Shown in pieces: positions 1-4,527 of a stretch of DNA of 7,718 nucleotides. The DNA is from Chloroflexota bacterium (GTDB lineage: Bacteria; Chloroflexota; Limnocylindria; QHBO01). Each line of letters starts with the position of its first letter. Within the stretch, counting starts at the first letter, position 1. Position numbers and translations under genes: made by a program. The notes under the pieces were generated by a model. That model was not told the origin of the DNA, searched no databases, and was given only the letters and a program-made list of their open reading frames with translations. The stretch lies in contig VBJP01000184.1 of the NCBI GenBank assembly GCA_005880165.1, positions 1 through 7,718 on the forward strand, in the 5' to 3' direction.

Positions 1-23
1 GTCTGCCGTTGCTCGTCGCTCAT
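1..23 (-). CDS. nusG: Transcription antitermination factor NusG, first 7 codons only (partial)
   Basis: An ATG on the minus strand at 23-21 opens a frame reading M-S-D-E-Q-R-Q to the window edge. It overlaps the secE stop codon in an ATGA arrangement, typical of translational coupling. Too little is visible to recognise a domain. The assignment rests on position: nusG follows secE directly in most bacteria. NusG would bind RNA polymerase and link transcription to Rho or ribosomes. An acidic or polar N-terminal start is common in NusG, which fits but is not diagnostic. Confidence 0.65.
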
Positions 24-205
24 TTGAACACCTGCGATAGCGCGAAGTGCATGACCTGATCGAGGATCGCGATGTAGGCACCCACGGCGATGCTGACGCC
101 AATCACGATCAGCGTCAGGTTGACGACCGTCTGGCGGTCGGGCCAGGAGACCTTTCTGAGCTCTGACCAGCTCTCCTGGAAGTAGGTGCGGAGGTTTCCA
201 AACAC
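20..205 (-). CDS. secE: Preprotein translocase subunit SecE
   Basis: This 61-residue protein is the small essential membrane subunit of the SecYEG translocon, which clamps SecY in the inner membrane. The family hallmark is visible at residues 11-23: an amphipathic helix with E-S-W-S-E-L-R-K-V-S-W-P, followed by one hydrophobic span at about residues 29-51. The length fits the single-span SecE found outside Proteobacteria. The start is GTG at 205-203. I see no in-frame ATG or GTG in the 30 bases before it, and no strong Shine-Dalgarno, so translation initiation looks weak. It lies 71 bp downstream of the tRNA-Trp 3' end and overlaps the next gene (nusG by position) by 4 bp, so it is probably cotranscribed with rpmG and tRNA-Trp from the promoter at 622-650. 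Confidence 0.96.
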   Translation of the reverse strand: MFGNLRTYFQESWSELRKVSWPDRQTVVNLTLIVIGVSIAVGAYIAILDQVMHFALSQVFK

Positions 206-237
206 GATTCGTTCAGCTCTAGTGGTGCGGGATTTCT

Positions 238-268
238 ATGGACCGATGGACCGGTAGGGTCGCGCGAC
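238..268. repeat. Tandem 8-bp repeat followed by a 10-bp palindrome in the tRNA-Trp to secE spacer
   Basis: The octamer ATGGACCG occurs twice in direct tandem at 238-245 and 246-253. A perfect palindrome, GTCGCGCGAC, follows at 259-268, only 8 bp from the encoded CCA end of tRNA-Trp. The palindrome may fold at the 3' trailer of the tRNA precursor, but no T-run follows it on the minus strand, so it is not a standard intrinsic terminator. Function unknown; either element could be chance in GC-rich DNA. Confidence 0.4.
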
Positions 269-276
269 GCGGGATC

Positions 277-352
277 TGGCAGGGGCGACAGGACTCGAAC
301 CTGCAACCGCTGGTTTTGGAGACCAGTGCTCTACCAATTGAGCTACACCCCT
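277..352 (-). tRNA. trnW: tRNA-Trp (anticodon CCA)
   Basis: Read on the minus strand, a full cloverleaf forms. The acceptor stem AGGGGTG pairs with CGCCCCT through one U-G pair. The D arm is GCTC/GAGC, and the anticodon stem CTGGT/ACCAG encloses loop CTCCAAA, with the CCA anticodon at 319-317. The T arm contains TTCGAGT. The discriminator is G (position 280) and the terminal CCA is encoded at 279-277. Placement between rpmG and secE is the classical bacterial order. It has no obvious promoter of its own and probably matures from the rpmG-secE transcript. A 9-bp inverted repeat flanks it (see findings). Confidence 0.97.
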
Positions 353-383
353 ACCGGCTCTGGCCGTTCGACCACTGACGTCG

Positions 384-548
384 CTATTTCGTCTCCCGAT
401 GCAGGGTGTGGCGTCGATCCCGGGGGCAATACTTCATCAGCTCGAGCCGCCCCGGGTCGTTCCGCTTGCTCTTCCTCGTGCTGTACGTGCGTTCCTTGCA
501 GACCGTGCACGCGAGCGCGATGACGGGTCGGTTCTCGGCCTTGGCCAC
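384..548 (-). CDS. rpmG: 50S ribosomal protein L33 (bL33), GTG start
   Basis: The 54-residue frame begins M-A-K-A-E-N-R-P-V and contains the L33 signature: C-T-V-C-K-E-R at 14-20, then R-K-S-K-R-N-D at 25-31, L-E-L-M-K-Y-C-P at 35-42, and H-T-L-H-R-E near the end. Length and order match bL33, a small protein of the large ribosomal subunit near the E site. The GTG start (548-546) is supported by AAGGA ending 9 bases upstream. Three cysteines (14, 17, 41) of the zinc-binding CxxC...CPxC form are present, but the fourth position is Asp44 (C-P-R-D-R-R-H), so metal binding may be weakened or completed by Asp or a nearby His. A near-consensus promoter lies at 622-650, giving a leader of about 67 nt. 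tRNA-Trp follows after 31 bp. Confidence 0.96.
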   Translation of the reverse strand: MAKAENRPVIALACTVCKERTYSTRKSKRNDPGRLELMKYCPRDRRHTLHRETK

Positions 549-605
549 CTTGATCGGTCCTTCTCATCGGCCCCCGGCGGACACGGGAATCTAAGGTCCG
601 GTCAC

Positions 606-619
606 CGCGGGGGACCGCG
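606..619. repeat. Short GC-rich hairpin at the rpmG transcript start
   Basis: Arms CGCGG and CCGCG (5 bp) enclose a 4-nt loop, overlapping the predicted start point of the rpmG promoter near 615. The run of five C next to it can also pair with GGGGG further down the leader. This might structure the 5' end of the rpmG mRNA. No known regulatory leader is recognised. Confidence 0.3.
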
Positions 620-621
620 AG

Positions 622-650
622 ATTCTAGGCCCGAGCACCCCCACTGTCAA
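622..650 (-). promoter_or_regulatory. Sigma70-type promoter for rpmG - tRNA-Trp - secE - nusG
   Basis: On the minus strand, -35 TTGACA (650-645, perfect consensus) is separated by exactly 17 bp from -10 TAGAAT (627-622, 5 of 6). Transcription would start near 615, giving a leader of about 67 nt before the rpmG GTG. It sits 13 bp past the stop codon of the upstream membrane-protein gene, so it defines rpmG as the head of its own transcription unit, although read-through from upstream remains possible. It is the best promoter in the window. Confidence 0.85.
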
Positions 651-662
651 CGCGACCCGGGG

Positions 663-1745
663 TCAGCGGCCGCCACCTCCGCTGGTCACCTGACCGCTCG
701 GCGGGTCACGTCGTGCCAGGACCACCTGCGTGAACGGCAGCCGGACGTCACTGAACACTTCGATGCTCACCAGGAACCCAAGGAAGATCAGGACGACGCC
801 CAGGAACTCGCCCAGGAAGAACGACCACGTGATTCCGAATCGGTTGAGTCCGCTCGTCCAGCCCGGGATGAAGCCGCCGAGAGCGATAAGCAGCGTCGCC
901 GGCACGCGGCTGTTCAGCGTCCCCGCACGGAATGCCCGCCACGCCCCTGGAATCGACGCGAAGAAGTTCACGAGCACCGCGAGCGCGCGGGCGAGCTGGC
1001 TGATCACGGGCGTCTCGATCGTCACCCGCACGAAGCGGCGTTTGGGCATGAAGATGTATGCGGAGTAGATCGCGCCGAAGACCAGCGCGAAGGCTCCAGT
1101 GATGTTGAACGGCGGCGTCAGGATCCGGATATCGGAGGGGAACGCCGTCCCGACCGGGACCTTCGTGACCGGGTCGACCGCGTAGCCGGGGGAAGCGAGC
1201 GGCGCGTTCAGGACGAGGACTGCCACGATCAGCGAGCCCACGACCAGGATTCCGGCGGCGACTGGTCCGATGAGCGACCTCCGCACGCGCGTGACGAATG
1301 CCAGCAGCAGCGCCCCGACGGCCGACAAGAGCACCACGCCGAGGACGGCCGCCACGTCGGCGGGATGACCCTCCTTCGCGCGCGCGAGAGCCGCCAGGAT
1401 GCTGAACAGTCCGCCGGCGAAGAGCGAGAAGGCGACGAAGTACCCGAAGCGCGTCTTGTTCAGCAGGAAGACGGTCCCGAGCCCAAGGTAGGCCGCCACC
1501 CCAAACCCGCCGATGAGGTACCAGGCCCGATAGAGCCCCTCGCTCCAACCGGCGAGGCTTCCCAGGAACTCGGTCCCGGCGCTGATCCCGTACCAGAGCA
1601 GGCCGATCGTCCAGACCAGCTGGTAGGGCTGCCGGCGGCGGATCCACTGGTCCGCCACCAGGATGGCGAAGATAAAGGACAGGGCGGACGACAGGAACGG
1701 GAGTACGACGTTCGGGTTCACCGCCGGTGGATGCCTCCAACGCAT
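663..1745 (-). CDS. Multi-pass integral membrane protein of unknown function
   Basis: I do not recognise a named family. The 360-residue protein has about eight or nine hydrophobic spans, roughly at 11-31, 41-62, 70-95, 102-122, 128-151, 158-180, 212-233, 281-298 and 305-328. A longer polar stretch at about 181-211 (rich in Pro, Val and Asp) is probably extracytoplasmic, and a basic-amphipathic stretch lies at about 235-280. The tail is short, charged and Gly-rich (ending G-G-G-G-R). No signal peptide, ATP-binding, protease or transporter motif is evident. ATG at 1745 gives the longest frame, but GTG at 1721 (residue 9) has GGAGG 12 bases upstream and may be the true start. It lies 30-54 bp after tRNA-Thr with no terminator between, so it is likely cotranscribed with the tRNAs. 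It sits where tuf is found in the classical tRNA-tuf-rpmG-secE block. Confidence 0.85.
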   Translation of the reverse strand: MRWRHPPAVNPNVVLPFLSSALSFIFAILVADQWIRRRQPYQLVWTIGLLWYGISAGTEFLGSLAGWSEGLYRAWYLIGGFGVAAYLGLGTVFLLNKTRFGYFVAFSLFAGGLFSILAALARAKEGHPADVAAVLGVVLLSAVGALLLAFVTRVRRSLIGPVAAGILVVGSLIVAVLVLNAPLASPGYAVDPVTKVPVGTAFPSDIRILTPPFNITGAFALVFGAIYSAYIFMPKRRFVRVTIETPVISQLARALAVLVNFFASIPGAWRAFRAGTLNSRVPATLLIALGGFIPGWTSGLNRFGITWSFFLGEFLGVVLIFLGFLVSIEVFSDVRLPFTQVVLARRDPPSGQVTSGGGGR

Positions 1746-1774
1746 CTACGGGTGCCGGGCTTCCGCGCAAACGA

Positions 1775-1850
1775 TGGAGCCCACGTCCGGGCTCGAACCG
1801 GAGACCTCTTCCTTACCAAGGAAGTGCTCTGCCAACTGAGCTACGTGGGC
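1775..1850 (-). tRNA. trnT: tRNA-Thr (anticodon GGT)
   Basis: On the minus strand, acceptor GCCCACG pairs perfectly with CGTGGGC. The D arm is GCTC/GAGC. The anticodon stem CTTCC/GGAAG holds loop TTGGTAA, with GGT at 1817-1815, reading ACC and ACU threonine codons. The T arm contains TTCGAGC. The discriminator is T and CCA is encoded at 1777-1775, giving 76 nt in all. It lies 126 bp after tRNA-Tyr and just before the membrane-protein gene. Confidence 0.97.
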
Positions 1851-1884
1851 CCGCGCGGAATGCCGCTCGGATTCCGTCCGGGCG

Positions 1885-1947
1885 ACGCAGATTGTGCGGT
1901 TCTGGCCGAATCTGCACAACCATCGGTTTAATTGGGTAAATCTGCGT
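1885..1947 (-). promoter_or_regulatory. Inverted-repeat spacer upstream of tRNA-Thr, with a weak promoter candidate
   Basis: AATCTGC (1909-1915) and AATCTGCGT (1939-1947) are both complementary to ACGCAGATT at 1885-1893, so the minus-strand RNA could form a 7-bp or a 9-bp stem but not both. The same stretch contains a minus-strand promoter candidate: TTGTGC (1919-1914, 3 of 6), 17 bp, CACAAT (1896-1891, 4 of 6). This would start transcription about 35 bp before tRNA-Thr. Both readings are weak. It may serve as a secondary promoter or a processing structure between the two tRNAs. Confidence 0.3.
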
Positions 1948-1976
1948 ATTGGACGATGGTCGCGCTTGGCTGATGC

Positions 1977-2062
1977 TGGTGGGCAGGGAGGGAATCGAAC
2001 CCCCACAGTCTCTCGACGGCTGATCTACAGTCAGCGGAGCTCACCACCTGCTCAACCTACCC
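1977..2062 (-). tRNA. trnY: tRNA-Tyr (anticodon GTA)
   Basis: This is an 86-nt class II tRNA on the minus strand. Acceptor GGGTAGG pairs with CCTGCCC (one U-G). The D stem is GAGC/GCTC, and the anticodon stem GCTGA/TCAGC has GTA at 2028-2026. A long variable arm follows, as expected for bacterial tRNA-Tyr, and the T arm contains TTCGATT. The discriminator is A and CCA is encoded at 1979-1977. The strong promoter at 2107-2136 reads directly into it, making it the first gene of the tRNA-Tyr - tRNA-Thr - membrane protein unit. Confidence 0.97.
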
Positions 2063-2073
2063 GGGTAGAAAGC

Positions 2074-2100
2074 GGTCGGCACGGTGGTGACGTGCCGACC
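2074..2100. repeat. Perfect 10-bp hairpin at the predicted 5' end of the tRNA-Tyr transcript
   Basis: GGTCGGCACG (2074-2083) and CGTGCCGACC (2091-2100) form a perfect 10-bp stem with a 7-nt loop. On the minus strand it begins at about +1 of the predicted promoter and ends 11 nt before tRNA-Tyr. It is followed by GCTTTCT. Two readings are possible: a 5'-terminal hairpin in the tRNA precursor leader, or a terminator for the DUF72 gene whose stop lies 33 bp upstream. The short T-content after the stem makes a poor terminator. Confidence 0.7.
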
Positions 2101-2106
2101 GGGCCG

Positions 2107-2136
2107 AGTATACCCAACCGTCTCGCCCCATCTCAA
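2107..2136 (-). promoter_or_regulatory. Sigma70-type promoter for the tRNA-Tyr - tRNA-Thr - membrane protein unit
   Basis: On the minus strand, -35 TTGAGA (2136-2131, 5 of 6) is separated by 18 bp from -10 TATACT (2112-2107, 5 of 6), with a start point near 2100, exactly at the hairpin. The -35 box contains the TGA stop codon of the DUF72 gene (2135-2133), so the promoter is embedded at that gene's 3' end. Match quality and position directly before a tRNA make this convincing. Confidence 0.78.
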
Positions 2137-2873
2137 CCAGACTCACGGCGCTCGACTGCCGCGCGCAGGCGCGTGGCGTCGCGGGGCGCGTGACCGCCGA
2201 CGTCGTTGTTGAAGTAGACCCAGGCGGGAAGCCCGGCTCCGGCCCATTCGACGAGGCGCCTCGCCCAGGCGCCGATGGCCTGGGGCGGGTAGGAGCCGGC
2301 GTACGAGCCGCCTCGACCGTGGAAGCGGACGTACACGAAGGGCCCAACCGGCTCCGATGGTGCATCGGCCTGCGGGATGTCATGGAGGCACAGCGCGACG
2401 CGGTGGCGCTCCATCAGTCGATACGTATCGGGGTGATGCCACGAGGGATCCCGGAACTCGACGGCGTGGTCGCGGTTCGCCGGGAGGAGGGACAGGAAGG
2501 CCTCGAGTCGATCTAGGTTGCGTCGCCATCGTGGCGGCAGCTGATAGAGCATCGGGCCAAGGTGATCCTCGAGGTGGGCGGCGCGGCTCCAGAGTCGCTC
2601 GACCGGCTCGGCCGGGTCGTTCAGGCGCCGCTGGTGGGTGAGGTAGCGGCTGGCCTTGACCGCGTAGCGGAAGCCGTCCGGCGCGCGCTCGCGCCATCGG
2701 TCAAAGGTCTTCGCCTCCGGCAGGCGGTAGAAGGTCCCATTGAGCTCGACCGTGTCGAACCGCGAGGCGTAGTGCTCGAGCCAGCGCGATTGCGGCAGAT
2801 CGCCGGGATAGAAGGATCCGCGCCAATGCCGATACTCCCAGCCTGAGCAGCCGATGCGGATCTGCGAAGGCAC
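2133..2873 (-). CDS. DUF72 (YecE-like) family protein
   Basis: This 246-residue protein matches the DUF72/YecE family (PF01904), a TIM-barrel-like fold of unproven biochemical function. Visible hallmarks are G-C-S-G-W-E-Y-R-H-W-R-G-S-F-Y-P at 8-23, then V-E-L-N-G-T-F-Y-R-L-P at 42-52. Next come F-R-Y-A-V-K-A-S at 68-75, L-G-P-M-L-Y-Q-L-P-P at 105-114, A-V-E-F-R-D-P-S-W at 137-145, Y-V-R-F-H-G at 181-186 and Y-F-N-N-D at 220-224. The protein appears complete, close to the usual 230-280 residues. The start is GTG at 2873-2871 with no good Shine-Dalgarno. A -10-like TAGGCT just upstream suggests a very short or absent leader. It is divergent from the MFS gene across 41 bp. Its stop overlaps the tRNA promoter. 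No signal peptide; probably cytoplasmic. Confidence 0.95.
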   Translation of the reverse strand: MPSQIRIGCSGWEYRHWRGSFYPGDLPQSRWLEHYASRFDTVELNGTFYRLPEAKTFDRWRERAPDGFRYAVKASRYLTHQRRLNDPAEPVERLWSRAAHLEDHLGPMLYQLPPRWRRNLDRLEAFLSLLPANRDHAVEFRDPSWHHPDTYRLMERHRVALCLHDIPQADAPSEPVGPFVYVRFHGRGGSYAGSYPPQAIGAWARRLVEWAGAGLPAWVYFNNDVGGHAPRDATRLRAAVERRESG

Positions 2874-2914
2874 CTGACAAGCCTAGACGCGCCCACCACC
2901 GATAATCGGGTCCC
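2874..2914. promoter_or_regulatory. Divergent 41-bp promoter region between the DUF72 and MFS genes
   Basis: An 11-bp near-palindrome, CCGAT-A-ATCGG (2899-2909), overlaps GATAAT (2901-2906), a plus-strand -10 candidate (5 of 6) whose start point would fall at or next to the MFS ATG at 2915. CTGACA (2873-2878, 5 of 6) resembles a -35, but the 22-bp spacing is too long. No Shine-Dalgarno precedes either gene. This fits leaderless transcripts and a possible repressor site, but the elements are short. Confidence 0.4.
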
Positions 2915-4168
2915 ATGCTCCGCCTCCTGCGTACTCGGAACTTCTCGCTCCTGTGGTGGGGCGGGCTCATCTCCAACATGGGCGATTGGATGCTGTTGGT
3001 GGGCCTCAGCTACGAGGTCTATCGGCGGACCGAATCGACGCTTGGACCCATGGGGACCGTGATCTCGTTTCTCCTGCCGTCGATCCTGCTGGGATCCATC
3101 GCGGGCGTCTTCGTCGACCGATGGGACCGGCGCCGGCTGATGGTGTGGGTCAACATCGTCCTCGCCATCCTGTTGCTACCCCTCCTGCTTCTCAACGTTA
3201 CCGGTGTCTGGATCGCGTACTTGGTGCTGATCGCCTCCAGCTGCGTGGAGACACTCTTCCAACCGGCGCAGACGGCCCTCGTCCCGCGGCTGATCGAGGG
3301 CACCGAAGCCGAGCTCGTTACGGCCAACTCGCTGATCGGGGTCTCGATGCATCTCGCGCGGCTAATCGGGCCGGCAATCGGCGGTGTGGCGTTCGCGGTT
3401 GGGGGATTGCTGGCAGTGACGCTCGCAGATGCGGCCTCGTTCCTCATCTCGGCAGGAATGCTCGCCCTGATCCGCGGTCCATCCTTCCGGCCGGTGCGGA
3501 CGGATTCCATCGAGCACGCTGCGGCCTCGGCCTGGAATCGCGTCGTCGCGGAGTGGCGGGATGGGCTGCGCGTGACCCGTTCACACCCGATCCTTCGCTC
3601 GCTCCTCTACTTCATGAGCATCACGCGGATCGGCGAAGGGCTGACCTGGGTCCTCTTCGTGCCGTGGGTGGTCGTCGCCCTCCACTCCGACCAGGCGGGT
3701 TACGGCGCGCTGCTCTCGACCCAGGCAATTGGCGGGGTGGCCGGCGCGATCGTCATCGGCCGCTACGCCAACCGCATCAATCCACTCTTCCTGCTCATCG
3801 GCGGCGCCCTCCTCTTCGGCATGATCGACCTTGGACTGTTCACCTACCCCGCCGTCTTCCCGCATATCTGGCCGGCCCTGATCGTCATGGTCGTGGTCGG
3901 CGTGCCAGGTGCGGCGATGCAAGCCTCGTGGGTCACTCTCCCGCAGATGCACACCAACGACAGCCATCGCGGGCGGGTGATGGGAGCCATCGGGACGGTC
4001 GGCGCGCTTGGTTCTCTGGTGGGCGCACTCCTGGGGGGCATCCTGGGGACCGTGGTGCCCGTAGTCGCTCTCCTCATCGTTCAGGGCACCGGGTATGTGA
4101 TTGGCGGCCTGGTGGTGATCGCAATGACCAGAGGCGAACGTGTTGCGGCCGCCCCGGAGCTTGGCTGA
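2915..4168 (+). CDS. MFS transporter, DHA3 (drug:H+ antiporter-3) type
   Basis: The 417-residue protein has about 12 hydrophobic spans and no signal peptide, as expected for a full-length inner-membrane MFS exporter. The N-terminal R-N-F-S-L-L-W-W-G at 8-16 and M-G-D-W at 22-25 are typical of the DHA3/MFS_3 group (enterobactin and macrolide exporter relatives). Motif A between helices 2 and 3 reads G-V-F-V-D-R-W-D-R-R-R-L-M (64-76), and its C-half echo H-R-G-R-V-M-G lies at 351-357. Q-P-A-Q-T-A-L-V-P at 116-124 with T-A-N-S-L at 136-140 is another group hallmark. It would export a small molecule using the proton gradient; the substrate cannot be read from sequence. The ATG start lacks a Shine-Dalgarno and may be leaderless. 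No regulator gene adjoins it. Confidence 0.93.
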   Translation: MLRLLRTRNFSLLWWGGLISNMGDWMLLVGLSYEVYRRTESTLGPMGTVISFLLPSILLGSIAGVFVDRWDRRRLMVWVNIVLAILLLPLLLLNVTGVWIAYLVLIASSCVETLFQPAQTALVPRLIEGTEAELVTANSLIGVSMHLARLIGPAIGGVAFAVGGLLAVTLADAASFLISAGMLALIRGPSFRPVRTDSIEHAAASAWNRVVAEWRDGLRVTRSHPILRSLLYFMSITRIGEGLTWVLFVPWVVVALHSDQAGYGALLSTQAIGGVAGAIVIGRYANRINPLFLLIGGALLFGMIDLGLFTYPAVFPHIWPALIVMVVVGVPGAAMQASWVTLPQMHTNDSHRGRVMGAIGTVGALGSLVGALLGGILGTVVPVVALLIVQGTGYVIGGLVVIAMTRGERVAAAPELG

Positions 4169-4236
4169 GCAGCGGCCATTCCGGCTGTCACGTGGGTGTA
4201 AGGTCTCAGGGTTCGACCACGCGGAGGAGGCCAGCG

Positions 4237-4323
4237 ATGCCTGACAAGGGACCCGGCTCGAAGAGCGCTCCCAAGAAGCCCAAGGGCGGAACCAAGGCCG
4301 GCGGCGGCAAGAAGAAGAAGTAG
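4237..4323 (+). CDS. Lysine-rich 28-residue small protein
   Basis: ATG at 4237 is preceded by GGAGGAGG (4223-4230) at a 6-base spacing, the strongest Shine-Dalgarno in the window, and the frame runs 28 codons to TAG. The product begins M-P-D-K-G-P-G-S-K-S and ends G-G-G-K-K-K-K. Ten of 28 residues are lysine, the rest mostly Gly, Pro, Ser and Ala, with a single acid, so net charge is about +9. It has no hydrophobic span and should be disordered, and nucleic-acid or ribosome binding is a reasonable guess. The length and KKK end recall the tiny ribosomal protein bTHX, but the rest does not resemble it. It lies 68 bp after the MFS stop, with no good promoter seen between, so it may share that transcript. 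Function unknown. Confidence 0.7.
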   Translation: MPDKGPGSKSAPKKPKGGTKAGGGKKKK

Positions 4324-4404
4324 GGCTTCGAGCGCCGTTTCCATCCGCCCATCAGGATCGACCCGGCCACGGGGACCAACGTCCTCGAGCTCGGCGCAAA
4401 TTAG
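4324..4404 (+). other. In-frame open tail after the small-protein stop codon
   Basis: Directly after TAG (4321-4323) the same frame stays open for 26 codons to a second TAG (4402-4404). The translation is protein-like: R-R-F-H-P-P-I-R-I-D-P-A-T-G-T-N-V-L-E-L-G, and 22 of 26 codons end in G or C. It has no start codon of its own. It could be a read-through extension, a remnant of a longer gene cut by a nonsense mutation, or chance. Confidence 0.35.
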
Positions 4405-4459
4405 GGCGTAGCCGAACGTCCTTGTGGGCGGGTCGCCGACCCTTGGCTAGGATGGCAGC

Positions 4460-4516
4460 GTGTCCAGCGTCTGCCCGTCATGCGGTAAAGAGAACCCTGA
4501 GCAGGCCAGGTTCTGA
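4460..4516 (+). pseudogene. Zinc-ribbon N-terminus of the cyclase gene, out of frame and cut by TGA
   Basis: GTG at 4460, with AGGA 7 bases upstream, opens 18 codons reading M-S-S-V-C-P-S-C-G-K-E-N-P-E-Q-A-R-F before TGA (4514-4516). C-x-x-C-G-x-x-N-P-x-x-A-x-F-C is the standard opening of the double zinc ribbon found before class III cyclase-AAA fusion proteins. Here the next cysteine codon (TGC or TGT) is replaced by TGA. The cyclase core frame (K-L-A-T-V-L-F-A-D) begins at 4516 in a different phase. One extra base after 4515 would read F-C-K-L-A-T-V and join the two. The second CxxC and linker would still be missing. Confidence 0.6.
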
Positions 4517-4527
4517 AGCTCGCGACC

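Noticed and set aside
399..1931. 510-codon plus-strand open frame opposite the membrane-protein gene
   Set aside because: It runs antisense through rpmG, the membrane gene and tRNA-Thr. Its composition (Arg, Glu, Asp, His, Gln rich, low hydrophobics) is the usual shadow of a membrane gene in GC-rich DNA.
2953..4323. 456-codon plus-strand open frame overlapping the MFS gene
   Set aside because: It is an Arg/His/Gly/Pro-rich shadow of the transporter in another phase. Only its last 28 codons, from ATG 4237, have an independent Shine-Dalgarno and were kept as the small protein.
4422..4453. Promoter before the zinc-ribbon GTG (TTGTGG ... TAGGAT)
   Set aside because: The spacing is 20 bp and both boxes are poor, so it is not listed as a feature.
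4498..4527. Programmed frameshift joining zinc ribbon and cyclase
   Set aside because: The required shift is -1 at AGG TTC TGA. No X-XXY-YYZ slippery heptamer is there, and a release-factor-2-like +1 shift would land in the wrong frame.
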